A stretch of DNA of 64,000 bases from Chrysoporthe austroafricana (GCA_001051155.2 JYIP02000008.1:1612001-1676000); one strand, 5' to 3'; shown: positions 36,070 through 49,300, counted from the stretch's first letter. Numbers and translations: made by a program. Notes: generated by a model not told the origin, from the sequence alone.

Positions 36070-39000
36070 CGGCAATGATATTTTACTACTGCGGCCTATT
36101 GATTATGTCGAGATCAAGCATCCCGCTTAAGTATACAAGTTCATACAAGCCTTGAATAACCCTGAGAGGAAGGATTGGGTTATATCGGATATCAAGATCT
36201 TTCTCGAAATTGCGTACGCTTTTGTCGATTGGAAACTTTTGGCCGATCGATACGAAAAGGCGAAGCAGAACCCTAGGGAAGCTAATGCATTTTTGCAGAA
36301 AGCAAAGGCATAAGTAATCAAGCAAGGATAGCCTTTACTGCCTAGGCGCTGGACTCAAGAGGGAAGAAAGTCGAATTTCGATAAGAATCTATCCTAGTAG
36401 ATAGGAGAGAATAATACGTTCTGGGAAGATTTTTCCAAATATCGCAAATTTCGATAGCTTGCCGAAACGATAACGGAAGAGGAATAATAACAAGTATTTA
36501 TGGAAATGAACGAAAGCGAGGATACCTTTCGACCTGGTAACCCGGAAGATCCGTTAGAAGAATTGGCTTAATAATAGTTTATCGAAGATCGAGAGTATTA
36601 TATGCTTGAATATACTAATACTAATAGCGGAATCAAATATATTTATCCATTACGATATTCGACCGAAAACCCAGATCCCAGATTTACCGATAAATCCGGG
36701 AATTTTTCAGTTACGGTAAGAAGAATAGATAAAGGCAAAGGAAAATAACCAATTTCAGAAAATGGGCATACTTCTTTCCCCTTAACGGGAACCCAGAATC
36801 GGAATGCTTCCAGATAAGGTTCCATTGCAGCTATCCCGGCTAACCTTATAAACTTTATAGCAAAAAGTATGCTAACGCCCCAATCGGGTTTATCGGATTA
36901 TTTGCAGCTCTTCGGGAAAGAAGATTATAAAAAAGAAAGACTGGATAAGGGAAGATCGGATAATCTCATTACTATCTTTCAGAAATACCCGACTTTTTCT
37001 TTCTTAGTTATTAGCCTATTGGACCAGTTTCTGTAGCAACCCGAAATGAAAGCAATTTACCAAAACGGCTTTATTTCGGAAAGGGCGGCACGTATTGGGT
37101 TCAAGAAAATGCTCCGATTGCAATAAGCCTTTAATATGCAAGCGCTTTAATCGGAACCTACTAAGGAACCTTTTCCCGCTTCGGCCGCGAAATATTATGC
37201 TAATAACGGATATCGCTTTACCAGACTAGCATTTCCTGATATTAGGGAACGTATCTAGCAAATGTTTATATTAAGGGCAGGAAATTAATCAGACTAAAGA
37301 TTATCCTTGGGCTCCGAGCTAGATATTGAAATTGACCTTAATTTCCAAGAAGAACTGGTCGGTAAGCTAGATAGACTACCGGATTTATCGGATCTTAGCG
37401 ATAGTGAGAGCAATAGTTCTCGAAACCTATCATTCGGTTATAGGCGATCCAAAGATCCCCGAGCTTATCGACCTGATTTACTTAAACTTATAGCATTGCC
37501 CGTTAGCATTAATAGGGAATTCAAGGATACGGTTATAAAGCAATTCCGACTTTACGAGAACTGGAACGATTACGCTAATTTAATGGTTATATCTATTACA
37601 GATAGCAAAATTACTATTTGGAAGGACTTTTAAGCCTTTATAGACTAGTATGAGATATATATAGCTAGAAATGCAAAATGCGCTAAATATTTTAGCTTCC
37701 ATTTACCCGCTTGCTTAGCTAGAATAGCATATACTTGGTTCTATTTTACGTTATCTTCCCAAGAGCGTAAGGACTTTATTTTGCGTAAGCATAGTTAAAG
37801 CTAGTAGAAAAAATGGTTAAGAAGAGATTTCTTTATATTGCGGAAAATTGTAAAGGACTTGCTAAATGCCTAATAATATTCCAGGAAAAATATACGAAAT
37901 AACCGCAATATTTTAGAATTTACCCATTACGTCTGTCGATTTACTAAGCTGGCCGAATACCCAAATTCGTATTTGGCCAGAAATATTTGGGATTGGATCG
38001 ATAAAGAATTAATAGCTAGATATTTCGATAAACTTGGTCGAAATGAGGATACGAGGGATTTCGAAAAACGTCTTAAGGCGAAATAAGAGATATAGCATAT
38101 CCTCGAATTAGACCGCGTAATAAGATTATTTCGTAAACCCGCGTAACCGGTACGGAAAGTTATGCAGTCGGCTGCTAATCTTTCCAATATTAATATTTAC
38201 TTCCTAGCCAATATATTCCCAAGATGCCCTGGAAGATTCAGGCCCCAAGGACTTGAATATTTATTTCGCTTAATAAGGACGTTTAACTAGCTAAATCCAT
38301 CTAAAGGTACCGGATATATCCCGGAATACGAATTCCGAAAGCTTTTACCAGAATAATAGCGAAAGCTAATAGATATTCGGAACTAGTTACGGGAACGGAT
38401 AGCCAGATAATAAAATATCTCTAGTATAGCTAGGAAGATATTAATTAATACTATAGATAATAGCAGAAGTTTAATTTCAAAAAACCGAAATTTCCAATTG
38501 CGCTTTTACTATCGATTCGTACGAAAAGATACTAGAGGACGTTTTGTCTAGTTAACCCTAGCAAATTTCAATATCGATAACAGAAAATTGCAATATAATC
38601 TAGACAAAAAGGATAAGCTAGCTCGAAAAGGCTATTTCCCCGTAAATAACGATCTATTTATAGCGGATAGCGATAAATACGATAAAAAAACCGAAAACGG
38701 CAAAAACCTATAGAAGCAAAAGGACGAATTGGAAGAATAGGCTAATAAGGAGAATATAATAATCGAAGACGATATCTGGATTTTTCGAGCCGAGGAAGTA
38801 AAATTATCGGTAGACGAAAGCATATTCCATATTAAATACTTTATATAACTATCCAGTTAGCTATAGAATTTTCCCAAAATCGATATATGGAAAGAAAAAA
38901 TCTTGGAATATAATATTCTTATACTTACGGTTAAGCCTTATCAGGGCAATAGCTATATATACGCAAAAGCTGCAGCCAGAGCATACCCGAATGGGCCGGA

Positions 39001-39460
39001 TATAGAGGTTTGTATCGATATAAGCGCTAGTCGTTATGCTATCGCCAAAGAATTGCTGGTATAGTTTCCCAAAACGAAAGTAGACTGGAACGTAAAGGCC
39101 AAGCTTAGAGGCATGGGCTAATTGCTGGCAAAAGGCTGGGCTGAATTCGACTTATATTTCCAGAGCAATAAGTACGGCTACCTAATTATATTTCGTACCC
39201 GAATAGGAGCTTGGGTATTGGATCGACTGGAAGCAAGCATTTTGCTAGGACAGGAATACAATATTCCTTACGAACTGGATATTCTGAATTCAGAATCGTC
39301 TATACAATTTGGTTATTTTGGTAATATTACGGTAAAAGTAGAAGTATTTGCCCGAATGCTAATACGATCCCGGCAGGCAAAAACTGCGACCATTACGGTA
39401 ATGCCGCTCAGATCTTATAAGCTAATCCCCATTAATATTAAGCGAATCCCAAAAATATAA
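36070..39460 (+). pseudogene. gag-protease reading frame of the chromovirus, RIP-damaged
   Basis: A single frame can be followed through many TAA/TAG stops from about 36,073 to a TAA at 39,458. The gag part has readings such as KDWVISDIKIFLEIAYAF (36,170s) and KDTRGRF (38,520s) and an open block at 37,307-37,633. The protease lies at the end in the same frame: CIDISAS at 39,011-39,031 stands for the retropepsin site C-I-D-T-G-A-S, with Thr and Gly changed to Ile and Ser, and LLGQEYNIPYELDI (39,240s-39,290) is the second-half motif of the fungal Gypsy protease. Unassigned gag sequence of about 950 codons is long for the family. Confidence 0.75.
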
Positions 39461-39789
39461 CCTTTCTATTTAGGCCGAAACAGAAAAGGTAGATGAATTG
39501 CTTGATAGGCTATTAGACTAAGGAGGTCTTGGTAACGAACCAAGTAATAACCCCTTTAAGGATCCAGAAAAACCAATTTCTAAAGACGGTCGAATTATTC
39601 CAGACGGATTATATAATCCCGCTAGCGAATTATAATAATTACTATTATATCGCGCAATAATACCTCTTTTAATAAACCTAGGACGGGTTATAGCTTTCAG
39701 GAAAGCTGAATTCAAACTAACTATTATTTATTAAGCATATTTTCTAACAAACTGCGGAAATTACTGGAAAATAGCTAGAAGAGTACCAA

Positions 39790-42700
39790 CTCCCGGATAT
39801 GGAGATTCCTGAGATAAAAGATTATTTCGAAGATAGTAATAAACTGGGAATCCGGAAGGATAAAGCTATTAAGGAATCGGAAATTGAATTCGGTATATAC
39901 GTTTGCAAGCGTTTACTGGAATTTCTCCATAAAGTTATAGAATTAATACGGGCATATACTAGAATTTTCAAAGATATAAGTCCCATTAATATACTAATCG
40001 ATTAATAGATAAAGGTTAATCTGGTCGAAAGATAGCAAAACTAGAAAATGGGATAAAAGCTATACTATTCAAATAAGGAAGACTAGGAAATAATTAACGA
40101 AATTTTGGATAAGTTATATTAGCAAGGTCGAGCTAAATGGGTTATAAGTACGACGCTATTCGGTTTACCAATTTTTATAATTTGGAAGAATATAAATAGC
40201 TAGAAGAAAGGATATATAATAGTTGATTTATACGCTTTGAATAAAGTCTCAATCCCTAATACTTACTCCTTGCTATTATAGCAAGAAGTTATCAAATAGC
40301 TAAGAAGAAAAATATATATTATAGTAGTAAATATATAGCAATTTTTCTATCAATTCCTAATATATCCAGATTATAGAAACCGATTTACTATTATTAGTTA
40401 TTATAATTAAGAAAAGATGAAAGTTCTACTTATAGGATTTCGAAATTCACTATCCTATATCCAGCATTTTATAGATCAATTCTTACAATTATATTACAAG
40501 TTTGCTTCCGTTTTCATAAACGATATCATTATTTATTCAATTACAGAACAAGACTACTTGCAATACTTATAAACTATCTTCTCGCTATTTTTACGCAAAA
40601 ATATTTCATTAGCTGGACCCAAATCGTTTTTTGGATATCCTTTAGTCCAGATTTTAGGATTCAAGGTAGACGGATTCGGAATTTCCAATACGGAATACCG
40701 AATGCAAGCTATTCGCAATCTGGAATTCCCCAAAATACTCTAGTAACTGGAAAGGTTTATCGGATTTACAGGATACCTATGCCACTTAATTCCTAGATAT
40801 AATTATAGAATTAATCCATTTCAGAAAAAGAAAACTAGAATACTAAGCGAGGCTTGCTAATCGAACCGTCTACTCTCAGGTATAGGATAGCGAAATTATA
40901 TTACGCAAGCCACTTTCGACCCAATACCAGACGAAATTAATAGTTTTTACGACCTCAAAACGGCTTTGGAAGCTAAAAATGCTTTATTTTATTATATCCC
41001 AGATAAATTTTTTTTTATTTAACTGGATACGTTTAAGGAAATAGGGTTCTCAAGCATTATTTTCCAATTAGCAAACGACTATATATGGAATGGAATATTG
41101 CTAATAGTAAATATAGCTGTATAACTAATCCTTTACTTGAGCAAGACAATTAACGAGGCAGAACGAAAGTACTGGCCTATAGAGCTAGAGGTAGCCTGTC
41201 TGGTATAGCTAGTGCGAAAGCTGAAAACGATAATAAGATCGAACTAAGCTAAGCCAATTCATATCCTTACTAATTACGCAGTAACGGTTGGCATTATCCA
41301 TTCGTTATCTATAAATATAGTAAACAAGATTAAGGCAAATATGCGGCTAATTCTCGCTTCGGAATACTTGAGCTAATTCGACTTGAAAGCATATTACATA
41401 CCGGGAAGGTCGAATATTCTCGCAAATGCTATATCAAGATTGCTATCTACCCAGAAACCTATCGATAACGAGGGCGTTCTAGATAAGATATAAGAAGACG
41501 AACTTATCTAGGTTTTCAGTAAAATATCCATAGATAGCGAAATGAAAAGGCATATCAAGAAGGGATACGAAAAATACTTCTTATAGTCCAGAATAATCGA
41601 ATAACTGAAAGACCCAAATAAAATTGCCCGATTACTTTTCATATTAAATTATAATAGCTTATTATTTCTTAAGGATTATTATAGGAAATAACGATTATAC
41701 ATCCCGAATAAAGTAGTATTGGATTTTATTAAGGAAGCCTATAATGGAAAATACTATTTCGGCATAAATCGCATATAGCACGACTTAACGGATCGATTCG
41801 TTATCAGATACTGCTATGCTAAAATATGCAATTATATATCGATATATCGAGCTTGTAACGAGAACAAAAACGATTTATAGCAACCCTTAAGGAAAATGCA
41901 GCCCATACTATTTCTACCAATCCTATTCTATATTATTATTATAGATTTTATTACAGGATTACCGATAGTATTATTTACAAATACTATATAGGCCCTGGCT
42001 AAAATGCTATTCCTGGATGCATTTCTTACAATTACGGACAAATATTCCAAAACTACGATTATTATACTAGGCAATATAGTATATATTGCAGCAGATTAAG
42101 TAACCCTTATTTTACGGATACTTTATATTACTAGCTAGGGAATACCCAAGAGGATCATTTCAGATAGAGATTCGAAATTCCTATCGGAATTCTGGAAATA
42201 TTTGTAGGAAGCTATCGAAACGAAACTTACTTACTCTATTGCTTCGCATTCGCAAACGGACGGGCAATCTGAAATAAAGAACCGAATAATTGAAATAGCA
42301 ATTCGGCATTTCATAATCGCTTACCCTAATGCAGAATAGACCGAGATAATACTAGCATTATAATTCAATCTGAATAATACATATAACCGAGCTATAAAAT
42401 ATTTAGCTAGCCAAATGCTATTCGGATTCAACCTATTATCGGGCTGGTAAATAGAGGATATAATACCCCTAGCAAAAGAAATTTTCTAGGAAGAAGCTTA
42501 ACTTTTTATTACCGAAGCGCAAATAATAGCCAAATTGCAATATAATAAGCATTATTGCCAGATAATTTTCGAACTAGATAATTAAGTATATATTCGCTTG
42601 GGCTATAGGTATTTATTGCTAGGTAACCTATTTCTGAAGTTTTTATAATAGAGGATAAGACTTTTCCAAATTATTCGAAAAATAGGGAACTTAATGTATA

Positions 42701-43140
42701 AATTGAAATTAGCTTCCTATATAAATATCTATCCAGTAATCTCGGTAATACAATTAACGCTTGCAAACTTTCCTAAAACGGACCCCTATAGACATAATCC
42801 TATATACCAAGACCCAATGGATATGCCAGAAAATCCGGATATCGAGAAGTATTTGGAAGACTACCGATATTACAAGCTGGAAAGGATAATTAGCCGCCGT
42901 AAGCGAAGGTATAGACATAATCCGCGCAGAATTGAATACCTGGTAAAATGGATAAACTACTCTAACCATTATAATGTATGGATGCCTTATAATGCCCTGA
43001 ATGCGGACGAAATAATATATAATTTCGAACGGAAATGCGAAGCTATAGCCGAATTGCAGGAAAGAGCAAAGCGAGAGCGGCTACTAGCGGAAGAAGTCCC
43101 TGAACCGGGAGATATTATCGTAACTGCCTTACGAAGATAA
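39790..43140 (+). pseudogene. pol of the chromovirus: RT, RNase H, integrase, chromodomain, RIP-damaged
   Basis: Frame is -1 relative to gag-protease. RT runs from about 40,100 to 40,800; the YxDD box reads FIND (40,513-40,524), the first catalytic Asp changed to Asn. RNase H follows (about 41,000-41,230, NEAERKYWPIELE). The integrase core keeps its three acidic residues: Asp 41,944 in DFITGLP, Asp 42,163 in SDRDSKF and Glu 42,271 in TDGQSEIKN, with the exact D-35-E spacing. The C-terminus is open from 42,694 to the TAA at 43,138-43,140 and holds a chromodomain (about 42,870-43,040, with KRRYRHNPRRIEYLVKWINY and MPYNALNADEII), which in living relatives guides insertion to heterochromatin marks. 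Confidence 0.9.
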
Positions 43141-43628
43141 GGCAGGCTAAAGCGCGACTTACGAATAGAAAGTATACTGGAATAAGCTAGTCTATTTATT
43201 CTAAGAAATCGAAAGAACCCGCGATACAATGGGCGCGCGTTAGGGTAAGGGCGACCGCTAGGTAGGGCAAGTGAATTTCTGGCAAATGCAAAAGGCTATT
43301 ATTTCGTAAACTGCTAGTAAATTCATTTTGTTTTCCTTTTCTTATTAGCGCGCTTACAATTACTATCCTTATTTATCCATTATAGCTAGCCGCGTTGCCC
43401 TATTATTATTACTTTTTATTATACTTTTGAATACTGTTTTTGGGTATTAAGCTAGCATTATTATTAATTTCGCTTTACCTTGCCAAGTTTCCGTAAACTT
43501 GCAAAGACCGTACTAATAAGGCTACTAATACTATTAAAACTAAAATGCATTATACGATTATCAGGTCGTATCCTTCCGTAAATGCCTCGCTATAAGACCA
43601 AGACTGATAAGAAATAGTACGTTTAGCC
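43141..43628 (+). other. Non-coding spacer between pol and ORF3 of the chromovirus
   Basis: About 490 nt with no readable product. The third ORF is in a different frame from pol and starts at an ATG, so a separate promoter, splice or reinitiation would be needed to express it; none can be named from sequence. Confidence 0.4.
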
Positions 43629-45377
43629 ATGCCCAATTTCTATATAGTACCGTACTTTATATCCTAGGAAGAACTTTCCAAGGTCTGCCGAAAAAGCAGG
43701 ACTATATAATATGCCAAGTATGTCTATAAAGTATTGCTTAAAAACCGCTTTTCTCTGGAAGGATATCGGTAGGCTATATATTTATATAATAGCGAAAGCC
43801 GTTTCTACCGTAATATTTACGTAACGAAAAACCATTTGAGCGATTTCCTTTGCTATTAGGAAGCTTATACAATAGCCTTTTGTCAGGCGCTAATCAGTAA
43901 AGGTTATACCGATATAATAGACCGAGAAGTCGAATATAATATCTATATCCCCAATACCGAGCTAAGCAATAGCGATATTAATCGGCCGCTAATTACTAAG
44001 GAAGCCCAGGAGCTTATTTCATAATACCTTATACTATTATGGATTGATTGTTCCAGTTCCATTTACGAAAGATAAGAACTTTATCCAGATACCCTTACTA
44101 GTGCGAATGCTATTACGAGCGAGGATACAGATAATAGACTAATGGATAACTCTATTAAAGGAGCATTGCCTGAATTTATCCCGAATTTACTTACCGTTCG
44201 TAATCCTATCTTTGCCCTATATACCCCATTAATAGCTTATCGCGTCCTATTTCCTACTATAATATCGAGAAACGATCGCTTACGAAATAGGCATAGCCGT
44301 TACGTTAAGGATAAAGCTGGATAGACAATACCAGGCAGTTATAGCAACTTTACTAAAAGGGAAGTAAATACCATGCATTATGCAGCCAATATAGCAGAAG
44401 TCGTTATAGTTTACGAATATAGTCGTAATACAGCTTTCGCTGCCTAGAAGAAAATAGCCAAGAATATTAAGCTAGTCTTGGCCAAGCTTAAAGCTTTCGA
44501 GCCTATTATGCCAGTCGCTAATCTAAGCTTATCTACTATAATAGAGCGAAATTTCATAATGCTAGCCAAGCGCTATCGAGTTATAGACGATACTATCGAC
44601 CTAACCGAAAACGACTTACCGAGCATAGCTAATCTATTGGCTATACCAAGCAAAGCTTCCCGAGCCAGTATCAGTAGTACCTTGCCCTTACAGGCTACGC
44701 CTCGCGCTATCCTTGCTTTATTTATCAAATATAATCCCAAATTCAAAGCTATTAAAGCCGAAATCGCAATATATTACCGCATACTAGCCCTTTATATATC
44801 CAAGGAATATATACGCTATAATTTTACCTGGGAAGGCAATTTCGGTATTAACCGTCCTTATATTGCTAACGGCTTTGCCGTTCATAATAATATTAAGTTC
44901 GGCATTATCGGAATCCACGATAGTCGCATCCAATACTTCTTTCCTTTTACTATAAGAGAATATATATACGAGTTCGTTACTTGGTTCCGCAACTTTGATC
45001 TTATTGTCTTATCTAATCGGTCGGGCTTATACTTTATTATAAACCAAATTTTCCGTTTCGAATACGACTTTAAGGCTATTAAGATCGTCTTTACTAAAAA
45101 CGATATGGATTACGATTTCAACGCTACCTTTCAGAAATGGGCTAACGAAAATAAGGACTACCTTAGCGCTGCCCGGTCCTTGCAATGCCAAGGTCGCATG
45201 ATAGGCCTCAAATCCTATATCCAAGCGCATAGGCTAATCAAGACTTTGCAGCTTAATATCCATAACTATACCGACTTTTGCGACTATATCGGAAAGGAAG
45301 AACTATTTGCTATATTCTCTCGTAACCTATTAAACCTTGAAGCTACTGCTAAAGCCCGGGAGGTTATTCCCAACTAG
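43629..45377 (+). pseudogene. Extra ORF (ORF3) after the chromodomain, unknown protein, about 580 codons
   Basis: From an ATG at 43,629 (MPNFYIVPYFIS) one frame can be followed to the TAG at 45,375-45,377. Its first half is cut by about eight TAA/TAG stops, the last at 44,445; from there on more than 300 codons are open, several Trp and Gln codons included. Readings include YNFTWEGNFGINRPY, IREYIYEFVTWFRNFDLIV, FEYDFKAIKIVFTKNDMDYD and ARSLQCQGRMIGLKSYIQAH. There is no signal peptide or clear membrane segment, so it does not look like an envelope protein. It lies inside the LTRs, hence was mobilised with the element unless inserted later. I do not recognise the family. A later insertion of a host-gene or other-element fragment is the main alternative. 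Confidence 0.65.
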
Positions 45378-46059
45378 TAAATACAGCTATTATTTATCGA
45401 TATAATATTATTAGTAGCATATAATGCTGCTTTCTTCCAATAATTTATAGACCTAGCTACCCATATTAAGGACTGGCTACGATATCGCTATATAACGACT
45501 ATACGCGGCTATCGGCTTTGCGTACCGATATATCCTATCGTAACTTTACTTTACATTTATTACTATTATACTCATTTAATACCCTATTATCTAAAGGCCA
45601 TACTTTCTATTAATATCTATAAGCAATTTTGATTTTTGGTTATATCTATACCAAATATTTCGGCAGTAAATACGATTAAGCACTACCGAGATATACTTGA
45701 ATATCGGCCAGCCTCATTATATACAAGTACTATACATATCCATCTATTCCAGGTATAAACCGATTGTAATAAAGGATTAATTCTAAGCTCCCGGCATAAG
45801 CAGGTTTTCTTTTAGTCCCCGGCATAGGCATATTTATTATTCAAGTCCCCGGCATAGGCATATTTACCTATTAGGACTCTGGTACGAGTCGGCTTTATGA
45901 AACGATTATTATTTCCTATATAATCTCCTTTGTCCAATAGTGCTGTCGTACTTTTCCTTGCCGTATAACCCAGAGTCCTACTATATCGTACTACCGCTAC
46001 CCAAGACATCTCTGACAGTTAGCTTCCTTTATAAACAAAGGTCATAAGGGGCCGGCAAT
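45378..46059 (+). other. Non-coding 3' part of the chromovirus with a short direct repeat
   Basis: AT-rich sequence without a readable frame. Between about 45,787 and 45,868 the phrase CCCGGCATAGGCATATTTA occurs twice in full, 30 bp apart, with a third diverged copy before them. The bases before the 3' LTR (AAGGTCATAAGGGGCCGG) are partly purine-rich, where a polypurine tract is expected. Confidence 0.5.
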
Positions 46060-46318
46060 TGATAGCAAAACCCATAAACGAAATGAATTCGTAATAGATT
46101 CGCTTGGTAAATCTATAGTAAATCCCCTAGTAAATATGCAATGAATTCACCAGGTGGATGCCATACCCTTACCGGGGGGCCTATATAATGCCCTGATGGG
46201 CTTTAGCGTAATCCACTTTCTTGGAAAGGGCATGCTTCATAATATATTTCAGTACGTTCACTATCAACTTTCTCGGAAAAACTATGCTTCATAATATATT
46301 TCAGTATGTTCACCATTA
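46060..46318 (+). repeat. 3' LTR of the chromovirus (259 bp)
   Basis: Same length as the 5' LTR and collinear with it. The right terminus reads CCATTA instead of CTATCA because of transitions. More of the differences put A or T in this copy than in the 5' LTR. Confidence 0.95.
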
Positions 46319-49300
46319 CTAACTGCTTATTAGACTAATATGAACTCTAATAACCTTATTTTTTGACTAAGCTTATATATATTTACAACTTCCGTTATGC
46401 TAGAAATTATTATAAATTTCTTATTCGGAATAATATAAGATATAATTGCTTATTAGCAAATAGGATCGGCATTTCTTGAATTTTGCTAAAACCCGTATCT
46501 GGGTTACTTAGCAAGTCAGACTTGAATAACCTTTAGAGCTTAATATAACAATTCTTATTATAAATATTCCTATTTTATATTGGGTAGTAACGGAAACAAA
46601 TTAGAGAAATTATAAAATACTTTTTCGGCAAGCGATTTTCGGGATATTTGGGAATCTCGAGCTTATCTTTCGCGCATTATAAGAAAACGATAAAGCCGCG
46701 GCATAAGTATTGCTATGCTATAGCCGTAAGCAAGAGAAATAATAAAAATGCAGCAACTGTAAAGAAAGCGGAAAGCCGTTCAATAAATGCATTATGCTTT
46801 TCAATAAGTATAGAAACCGGTATTCCAATTGCATTATTACCAAATAATGCAATTGCATTTATGCAATAATCCAATCTCGTAACTAGAATAATAATTACGT
46901 TTTATTACTATTACTATAATATAAAAACTTGCTAGCTTTGCAATAGGTATTCCGGTCGCATACCTGATAGCAGCAAGATCCGTAAGCGCTAGCTCTTTAG
47001 CCGTAGCAATATCCGTAAGAAATAAAATCTGAGACTGAGGATAACCCAATCGATTTTACCGGAAACGATTAACTTGGCTTCCCGGCATAGATATAAGGCA
47101 GATTCTGAAAGTAAAAAAACGGAAAACCGGAATTCGAAGCTTAAAGACGCGAACCTGATTCGTAGAAAACGCTTAAGTTTATTTCTCTCTTGGGATTTTA
47201 ACTGAAAAGGCCAGGTTTCTGTACTATTTTATATCGATTTATTCCTTGAAGCTTTAAGGCTTCTTATTTATTAATATAAATAGAGCTTTTTTCTTTTTCC
47301 GCCTTCGGATTTTTCGCGATAAGGCCTAGCAGCTTGCGCGTTCCTAACTAGGAACTAATATTAATATTTTTATCGAAAGCGTAAGAAGATTATATATATT
47401 CCAGTTTTGTAAAGGCTAGCCTATTTACTTTAAGGAAATCGATTATATTATTATCGAGCTATCCGGGCAATAGAAATTACCGAAATATATTGCTTTTTAA
47501 TTCCGCTTATTGATAAGCAAGATATATAGTTTTTTTCGCGCAAGCTTAATATGCAAGCTATTTTCTTCCGGTACCGAAAACTAGAATCCATTTCTTGAGT
47601 ATAGTATTAGCAGATTTATATCAGATAGGCTTGAAAATTTATAAATCTATTTAATTTCCTTAAGTTCAAAAAAGGAAAACCCGATTTGTATGCTGCGAAT
47701 TTATAATTACGTTTCTCTATTTCGTATTGGTATTATAGTACGAAAGGTTAGAAGAAGGTTTCGAGAAGATAAAAGGGAATGAAAAGGGGAAAAAAGGGAT
47801 TGAAATAAGCAATTGGTTTGCCTTTGCGCCTGATATTAAGCTACCTTTGCCCCGTTTTTACGTATATACTTTCTTATATAAATACGGGAATAGGTTTAGA
47901 ATCCGGCAAGATTATAGAATATATACAGAATAATATAATTATAACTATTATATTAAATAATTTTAATTTATGCTTTATAACCAATTGCATTTTAAAAATA
48001 GAGCTTATTCTTGAAAGCAAAAGCGAGCTAAACTATAAATTCTATCGGTTCAGATAATTTCATTCGCTTTGGATTAAATGGATTTCTTATAGTACTGATT
48101 ACCGGCTAGCATATCCTGGATACCGAAAGCCGGTATATTAAAATTCTAGAACGAAAAAGCAAAATTATAGAATTAGTATTTCCAAACTTGAATAGAAATA
48201 ATAATAGAATTAATATAAAAAGTAAAGAAGGAAAACCATTTAAGCATTATAGTTTATGCCTATACGTATTTTTGGATTGCTTCCGTTATAATAAATAAAA
48301 CCGATTTAGTTCAAAGCAAGGAATCGAAATGCTATATAGAGAAATTCCGATATCGATAGCTCGGCCTTTTACAAAAAGCAGAGAAAATTCGAGCCGATTA
48401 TAATGCCCAGGTCTATATTATTATTTACAAAATAAACAAATTCTTTATATATATTTTATTAGCTAATTCAAACTGGCCGCTTCCAATACGAAAGATTGTA
48501 CATATAACTTATAATATATTAAAATAGCGCTAATATAATCCAGGCTAAGTATTACCCCTTGCCCCAAATGCTTATACCGGAGGATTTCAAATCCAAGATA
48601 ACCGAAAAGAGCAAAAGGGATATTACTGAAACATTAAAGCAATCGATACCAGATACTTAATAAAGCAACCGGCTGCGGTTTCTATAGCGCTTTGTACAGC
48701 TTTATATATTTCTAGTATCGCATTCAGTAATTCCTTATCGGATTAAGCTAGACTGAAACGTTAATAAAGGGTTTTGAATGTAATATTAGCAGAGATTTTC
48801 GTAAATAGATAGAAGTTTGGATTCCTTATAAGATTATTGAGAGATAAATTGAATTTCTGGTTTTTTCTGATCAAATTCTAAATTCTGATTTCGGCCGCTA
48901 TCAATTTCTATTATGCTTGCTAAAGCTTAGCTTATGCATTATTACTAGTACGTTCCTAAGCTTAATAATAGTTCTGGTTCTAAATAAGTAATAATCGAAT
49001 GATATTATGAAATTCTAATTCGTAATTCAAGATTTTATTCAAGTATTCTATCTAGGAAATAGCGATACTGGCTGTAAATATGGAAGAACGTATAAGGGGG
49101 ATTAGTCTTTAAAGAATTGTACGGCAAAAGGCAGATATTATGAAAGGAGATCGGATAAATCTAAATGGCTTGAGGCTATATTAATTGAAACGATAGAAAG
49201 AGGGCTGAAAATATTTGAGATAAAAGGTAAATCTAAGTGCTATTTAATTATATTTCCAGAAGCGCTTATATAGCCAATTCCTAAACTCTTCTAAAAGATT

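Larger units (their letters stand above)
35559..46318 (+). mobile_element. Complete but dead Ty3/Gypsy chromovirus, 10.76 kb
   Basis: Bounded by two 259-bp LTRs in direct orientation and a 5-bp target duplication (TTAAC at 35,554-35,558, CTAAC at 46,319-46,323; the difference is a transition). Order inside: LTR, hairpin-repeat leader, gag and protease in one frame, RT, RNase H, integrase and chromodomain in the -1 frame, then an extra ORF, a non-coding 3' part and the second LTR. Protease and RT active sites have RIP-type changes and stops are frequent, so it cannot move by itself. It is longer than most chromoviruses (usually 5-8 kb), mainly because of a long gag part and the extra 3' ORF. 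Confidence 0.93.

Noticed and set aside
42694..43140. Free-standing chromodomain protein gene
   Set aside because: It continues the integrase frame without a separate start and lies inside the LTR pair; it is the C-terminus of pol.
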